Shown in pieces: positions 61,070 through 64,000 of a DNA stretch of 64,000 nt. The DNA comes from Granulosicoccus sp964435305 (GTDB taxonomy: Bacteria > Pseudomonadota > Gammaproteobacteria > Granulosicoccales > Granulosicoccaceae), in assembly GCA_964435305.1 (NCBI GenBank), contig CAYSZH010000001.1, forward strand, positions 15,450 to 79,449. The letters run 5' to 3'. The notes beneath the pieces were generated by a model. The model saw only the letters and a list, made by a program, of their open reading frames with translations. It did not search any database and had not been told where the DNA came from. A program made the position numbers and the translations under genes. The stretch's first letter is position 1, and each line of letters begins with the position of its first letter.

Positions 61070-63130
61070 TTACGCGCTGGTCGACTCTGTGGCCACAACC
61101 GCAGCCGCCCCAGGGGTTGCACCCTTAAATAAGTTTTCACGCAGCACTTCGAGCTGATCACGCAGTTGGGCTGCGCGTTCAAATTCCAGGTTACGTGCAC
61201 AGTCGTACATTTCTTTTTCCAAACTGCTGAGTTTTTTTGCAGCCTGGGCAGAGCTTAATTTGCTGAAATCTTCCGTATCGGCCTTTTTGCGCTTGTCACC
61301 ACGACGATCTCGGCCTTTCTTATTGCCACCAGGCCCAGCCTCCATGACATCTTGAATCGATTTTTTTATCCCAACCGGTGTAATGCCATGCTCTTCATTG
61401 AACGTCATTTGCATTGCCCGACGCCGGTCAGTCTCATCAATGGCCTTCTGCATCGAACCCGTTATCGTATCTGCATACAGTATGGCTTTGCCTTTAAGAT
61501 TTCGAGCCGCCCGACCGATAGTCTGTATAAGCGAACGCTCAGAGCGCAAAAAGCCCTCTTTATCAGCATCGAGTATGGCCACCAAGGACACTTCGGGCAT
61601 GTCGAGCCCTTCGCGCAGCAGGTTAATTCCGACAATGACATCGAACACACCCAAGCGTAGGTCACGAATAATTTCGCTGCGCTCGACAGTATCTACATCA
61701 GAGTGCAGGTAACGCACTTTCACATCGTGATCGCTTAGGTAATCGGTTAGATCTTCCGACATGCGCTTAGTGAGCGTGGTGATAAGCACCCGCTCGCCAA
61801 GCTCAACCCGCTTTGTGATCTCGGAGAGCACATCATCAACCTGTGTTCTGACCGAACGCACCTCTACCTCTGGATCCAGTAAACCCGTTGGTCGCACTAC
61901 CTGCTCAACCACTGAATCGGCATGGGCTTGCTCGTGAGCACCAGGCGTTGCCGACACATAAATTGTTTGCGGTGCAAGTAATTCAAATTCTTCAAACTTC
62001 AGTGGCCGATTGTCTAAGGCCGATGGCAGCCGAAATCCATAATTAACCAAGTTCTCCTTACGCGATCGATCGCCTTTAAACATGGCACCAAGTTGAGGCA
62101 CCGTCACATGACTTTCGTCCACAATCAGTAAACTGCCCTTTGGTAAATAATCGAATAAGCATGGCGGCGGCTCGCCAGGCCCACGCCCTGACAGATAACG
62201 CGAGTAGTTTTCGATACCTGAGCAGTAGCCGAGCTCATGGATCATTTCCAGATCAAACTGGGTACGCTGTTGTAAACGCTGAGCTTCAACCAGCTTACCT
62301 GCCTCATTTAAGTGCTCTAACCGTTCTTTAAGTTCAACCTTGATCTCATCTACCGCCGCAAGCAAGCGATCACGCGGGGTCACATAATGTGTTTTGGGGT
62401 AAATAGTGAGCCGCGGCACTTTACGTGACACCTCACCCGTGAGCGGGTCAAAGAAACTCAGGCTTTCAATGTCCTCATCGAAAAGCTCAACCCGGATGGC
62501 CTCTCGATCGGAATCGGCAGGATAAATATCGATAATTTCCCCACGCACCCGGTAGGTACCTCGGCGCAATTCGATATCGTTGCGCTCATACTGCAATTCA
62601 GCCAGCCGGCGGAGCAGTTTTCGTTGATCAATGATCTCACCTCGCGATAGATGCAGCACCATCTGATGGTACTGCTCAGGATCACCCAAGCCATAAATGG
62701 CGGACACCGTGGCCACAATGATAGTGTCATTGCGCTCAAACAAGGCTTTGGTTGCTGAGAGGCGCATCTGCTCTACATGTTCGTTTATGGACGAATCTTT
62801 CTCGATAAAGAGATCACTGGCAGGTACATAAGCTTCTGGCTGGTAGTAGTCGTAATACGAGACAAAATATTCGACTGAGTTATTGGGGAAAAACTCTTTA
62901 AACTCACCATACAATTGGGCGGCCAGCGTTTTATTTGGCGCAAGCACAATGGCCGGCCGCTGCTGGTTTTGGATAACGTTAGCGATGGTGAAGGTTTTAC
63001 CCGAGCCGGTAACACCCAACAGGGTCTGGTAAGCAAGCCCATCATCAACTCCAGAGCACAAAGCATCTATTGCTGCAGGCTGTTGGCCAGCTGGCGCAAA
63101 CTTAGTCTGCAGCTCGAAGATTCTGGACAT
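61070..63130 (-). CDS. uvrB: Excinuclease ABC subunit B
   Basis: A 686-residue DNA-repair helicase-like protein. Walker A GVTGSGKTFT (39-48), the beta-hairpin FVSYYDYYQPEAYVP, the DEAD-like VDESH, and the C-terminal UvrC-binding (UVR) motif LEKEMYDCARNLEFERAAQL (about 635-654) are all present. UvrB loads onto damage with UvrA and recruits UvrC. Start ATG at 63130; an 86-bp gap separates its end from acnB. Confidence 0.98.
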   Translation of the reverse strand: MSRIFELQTKFAPAGQQPAAIDALCSGVDDGLAYQTLLGVTGSGKTFTIANVIQNQQRPAIVLAPNKTLAAQLYGEFKEFFPNNSVEYFVSYYDYYQPEAYVPASDLFIEKDSSINEHVEQMRLSATKALFERNDTIIVATVSAIYGLGDPEQYHQMVLHLSRGEIIDQRKLLRRLAELQYERNDIELRRGTYRVRGEIIDIYPADSDREAIRVELFDEDIESLSFFDPLTGEVSRKVPRLTIYPKTHYVTPRDRLLAAVDEIKVELKERLEHLNEAGKLVEAQRLQQRTQFDLEMIHELGYCSGIENYSRYLSGRGPGEPPPCLFDYLPKGSLLIVDESHVTVPQLGAMFKGDRSRKENLVNYGFRLPSALDNRPLKFEEFELLAPQTIYVSATPGAHEQAHADSVVEQVVRPTGLLDPEVEVRSVRTQVDDVLSEITKRVELGERVLITTLTKRMSEDLTDYLSDHDVKVRYLHSDVDTVERSEIIRDLRLGVFDVIVGINLLREGLDMPEVSLVAILDADKEGFLRSERSLIQTIGRAARNLKGKAILYADTITGSMQKAIDETDRRRAMQMTFNEEHGITPVGIKKSIQDVMEAGPGGNKKGRDRRGDKRKKADTEDFSKLSSAQAAKKLSSLEKEMYDCARNLEFERAAQLRDQLEVLRENLFKGATPGAAAVVATESTSA

Positions 63131-63213
63131 AGAAAAGATGGAAACAAACCTATCACAGCCGCTTATTGTACGCTACTGATGGCATTTTTCGTGCAGATTG
63201 TGCCCTCAAGCGG

Positions 63214-63242
63214 TTGACCGCGCGGCGCGGCCGCACTAGAAT
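63214..63242 (+). promoter_or_regulatory. Promoter of tRNA-Asn
   Basis: TTGACC (63214-63219), 17 bases, then TAGAAT (63237-63242), followed by a GC-rich discriminator (AGCCGGC) as in stringently controlled stable-RNA promoters. Predicted start is about 7 bases before the tRNA. Confidence 0.75.
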
Positions 63243-63255
63243 AGCCGGCTTCAGT

Positions 63256-63331
63256 TCCCTGATAGCTCAGTTGGTAGAGCAAATGACTGTTAATCATTGG
63301 GTCGCAGGTTCGAGTCCTGCTCAGGGAGCCA
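63256..63331 (+). tRNA. tRNA-Asn (GTT)
   Basis: A 76-base tRNA with encoded CCA. Acceptor arms TCCCTGA (63256-63262) and TCAGGGA (63321-63327), discriminator G and CCA (63329-63331). D arm GCTCAGTTGGTAGAGC. Anticodon stem AATGA/TCATT with loop CTGTTAA, anticodon GTT at 63289-63291. T arm GCAGG-TTCGAGT-CCTGC. Confidence 0.97.
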
Positions 63332-63402
63332 ACTAACTCAACGACTTAGGGTCGTATCCCCCGCTAGAAACAAAATATTTCTCTTTAATTTTGGGGTCAG
63401 TC

Positions 63403-63424
63403 TACTGGAGTATATACTCCAGTA
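63403..63424. promoter_or_regulatory. 22-bp perfect palindrome before the glycosyltransferase
   Basis: The half-site TACTGGAGTAT (63403-63413) is followed at once by its inverse, ATACTCCAGTA (63414-63424). It lies 72 bp after the tRNA and 34 bp before the GT4 start. It may be a dimer binding site or a hairpin; without a T-tract it is not a typical terminator. Confidence 0.55.
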
Positions 63425-63458
63425 CATCTCAATTCAAACGTAACCGGTAAGCAACGCG

Positions 63459-64000
63459 ATGACCACAACGCTTTCCGCCAGCGAGTCACGGCGTAAAATC
63501 ATGTTTGTCATTGAAGCCCTTACTGTAGGCGGGGCCGAACAACTTGTCATCAATATTGCCAATGATTTGGCAAGACGTGGCGACGTCGTTCATGTCACCT
63601 GTTTGTCAATTCTTGGGGAGCTATCTCCGCGATTGTCTGACGATGTTACGTTACATCTGCTCAATAAAAAACCTGGTATCGATTTCTCTCTTCCTGGTCG
63701 CTTGCGTTCATTGGTAAAGAAACACGATATCGATGTGGTTAATTCACATCTGTGGACCGCTAACCTTTGGAGCCGTATTGCGCTACTAAAATCTGGCGTA
63801 CCAGTGGTAATTACAGAACACAACAGAGACATATGGAAGCGCGCACATAATCGTTTCATCGACCGGGTACTCAGCGGTGCCACAGCTAAAGCCATCACCG
63901 TGTCGCAAGACACCGCCAACTTCTACCGTCATGACGTTGGCATCCCCGATAAGCTCATTACGGTCGTTAATAACGGTATTGATATAGAGCGCTATTCAAG
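63459..64000 (+). CDS. Family 4 glycosyltransferase, N-terminal part (cut by window edge)
   Basis: Open from the ATG at 63459 to the end of the window (about 180 residues). The N-lobe reads KIMFVIEALTVGGAEQLVIN, with the typical GGAE motif of GT4, then VVNSHLWTANLWSRI, and VVITEHNRDIWK. VNNGIDIERYS at the end is the junction to the C-lobe (NGID motif). It probably starts another polysaccharide or lipopolysaccharide gene group to the right. The catalytic C-lobe is outside the window. Confidence 0.9.
   Translation, partial: MTTTLSASESRRKIMFVIEALTVGGAEQLVINIANDLARRGDVVHVTCLSILGELSPRLSDDVTLHLLNKKPGIDFSLPGRLRSLVKKHDIDVVNSHLWTANLWSRIALLKSGVPVVITEHNRDIWKRAHNRFIDRVLSGATAKAITVSQDTANFYRHDVGIPDKLITVVNNGIDIERYS

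Noticed and set aside
63256..63331. tRNA-Asn as an integration site for a genomic island
   Set aside because: No integrase and no repeat of the tRNA 3' end was found in the remaining 670 bases. An island further right cannot be excluded.
63388..63402. TTTTGGGGTCAGTCT after tRNA-Asn, similar to ends of REP-associated or IS elements
   Set aside because: Only one short copy is present, with no transposase or second end, so no mobile element can be supported.

Overview
The window reads as a gammaproteobacterial chromosome from a draft assembly. Two runs of exactly 100 N (14601-14700 and 56960-57059) each interrupt a short tandem repeat. Gammaproteobacterial markers are acnB, mnmA close to hflD, YqiB/DUF1249, DUF1285, clpS-clpA beside infA, an E. 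coli-like serS and a complete System I cytochrome c maturation operon. I see no insertion sequence, prophage, integrase or CRISPR array. Genus cannot be fixed by eye.

Layout. 1-3.4 kb: the N-terminus of an MFS transporter, a lysine/alanine-rich coiled-coil protein, two small exported proteins, a short BoxR-like HTH regulator, then about 500 bp without a gene that holds inverted repeats and a broken fragment of ccmH. 3.4-5.6 kb: a glycosyltransferase and a nucleotide-sugar dehydratase/epimerase. 5.9-12.6 kb: ccmABCDEFGH without ccmI, and a DUF1285 gene. 12.6-15.3 kb: acetoacetyl-CoA synthetase, whose start codon lies in a 16-bp repeat array, and a YciA-type thioesterase. 15.4-26.6 kb: a PAS hybrid kinase with an OmpR-type regulator, divergent from an operon holding an acyl-CoA synthetase, five Liv-type ABC transporter genes and a PaaK-like protein. 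26.9-34.6 kb: LysR, DUF1127, serS, crcB, DUF4124, yqiB, infA, clpA and clpS.

34.9-52.3 kb is a large exopolysaccharide locus. Ten minus-strand genes, tightly packed apart from small gaps near the promoter end, encode an export lipoprotein, a chain-length protein, a P-loop protein lacking the Walker lysine, a beta-barrel, a GT4, a divergent deacetylase, a flippase, a GT2, a second deacetylase and a polymerase/ligase. Beside them are a polyprenyl-phosphate sugar transferase, UDP-sugar 6-dehydrogenase and UDP-glucuronate 4-epimerase-like genes, and two membrane-anchored J-domain proteins that flank the transferase. Together they suggest a Wzx/Wzy-type acidic polysaccharide that contains uronic acids and may be deacetylated.

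52.4-64 kb: a DUF218 protein, a LysR regulator next to mnmA, a repeat-rich lipoprotein lying between mnmA and hflD, acnB, uvrB, tRNA-Asn, and the start of another GT4 glycosyltransferase. The most unusual parts are the J-domain pair, the degenerate P-loop protein, the PaaK-like protein without its usual P-loop, the ccmH fragment, and the two repeat arrays that broke the assembly.
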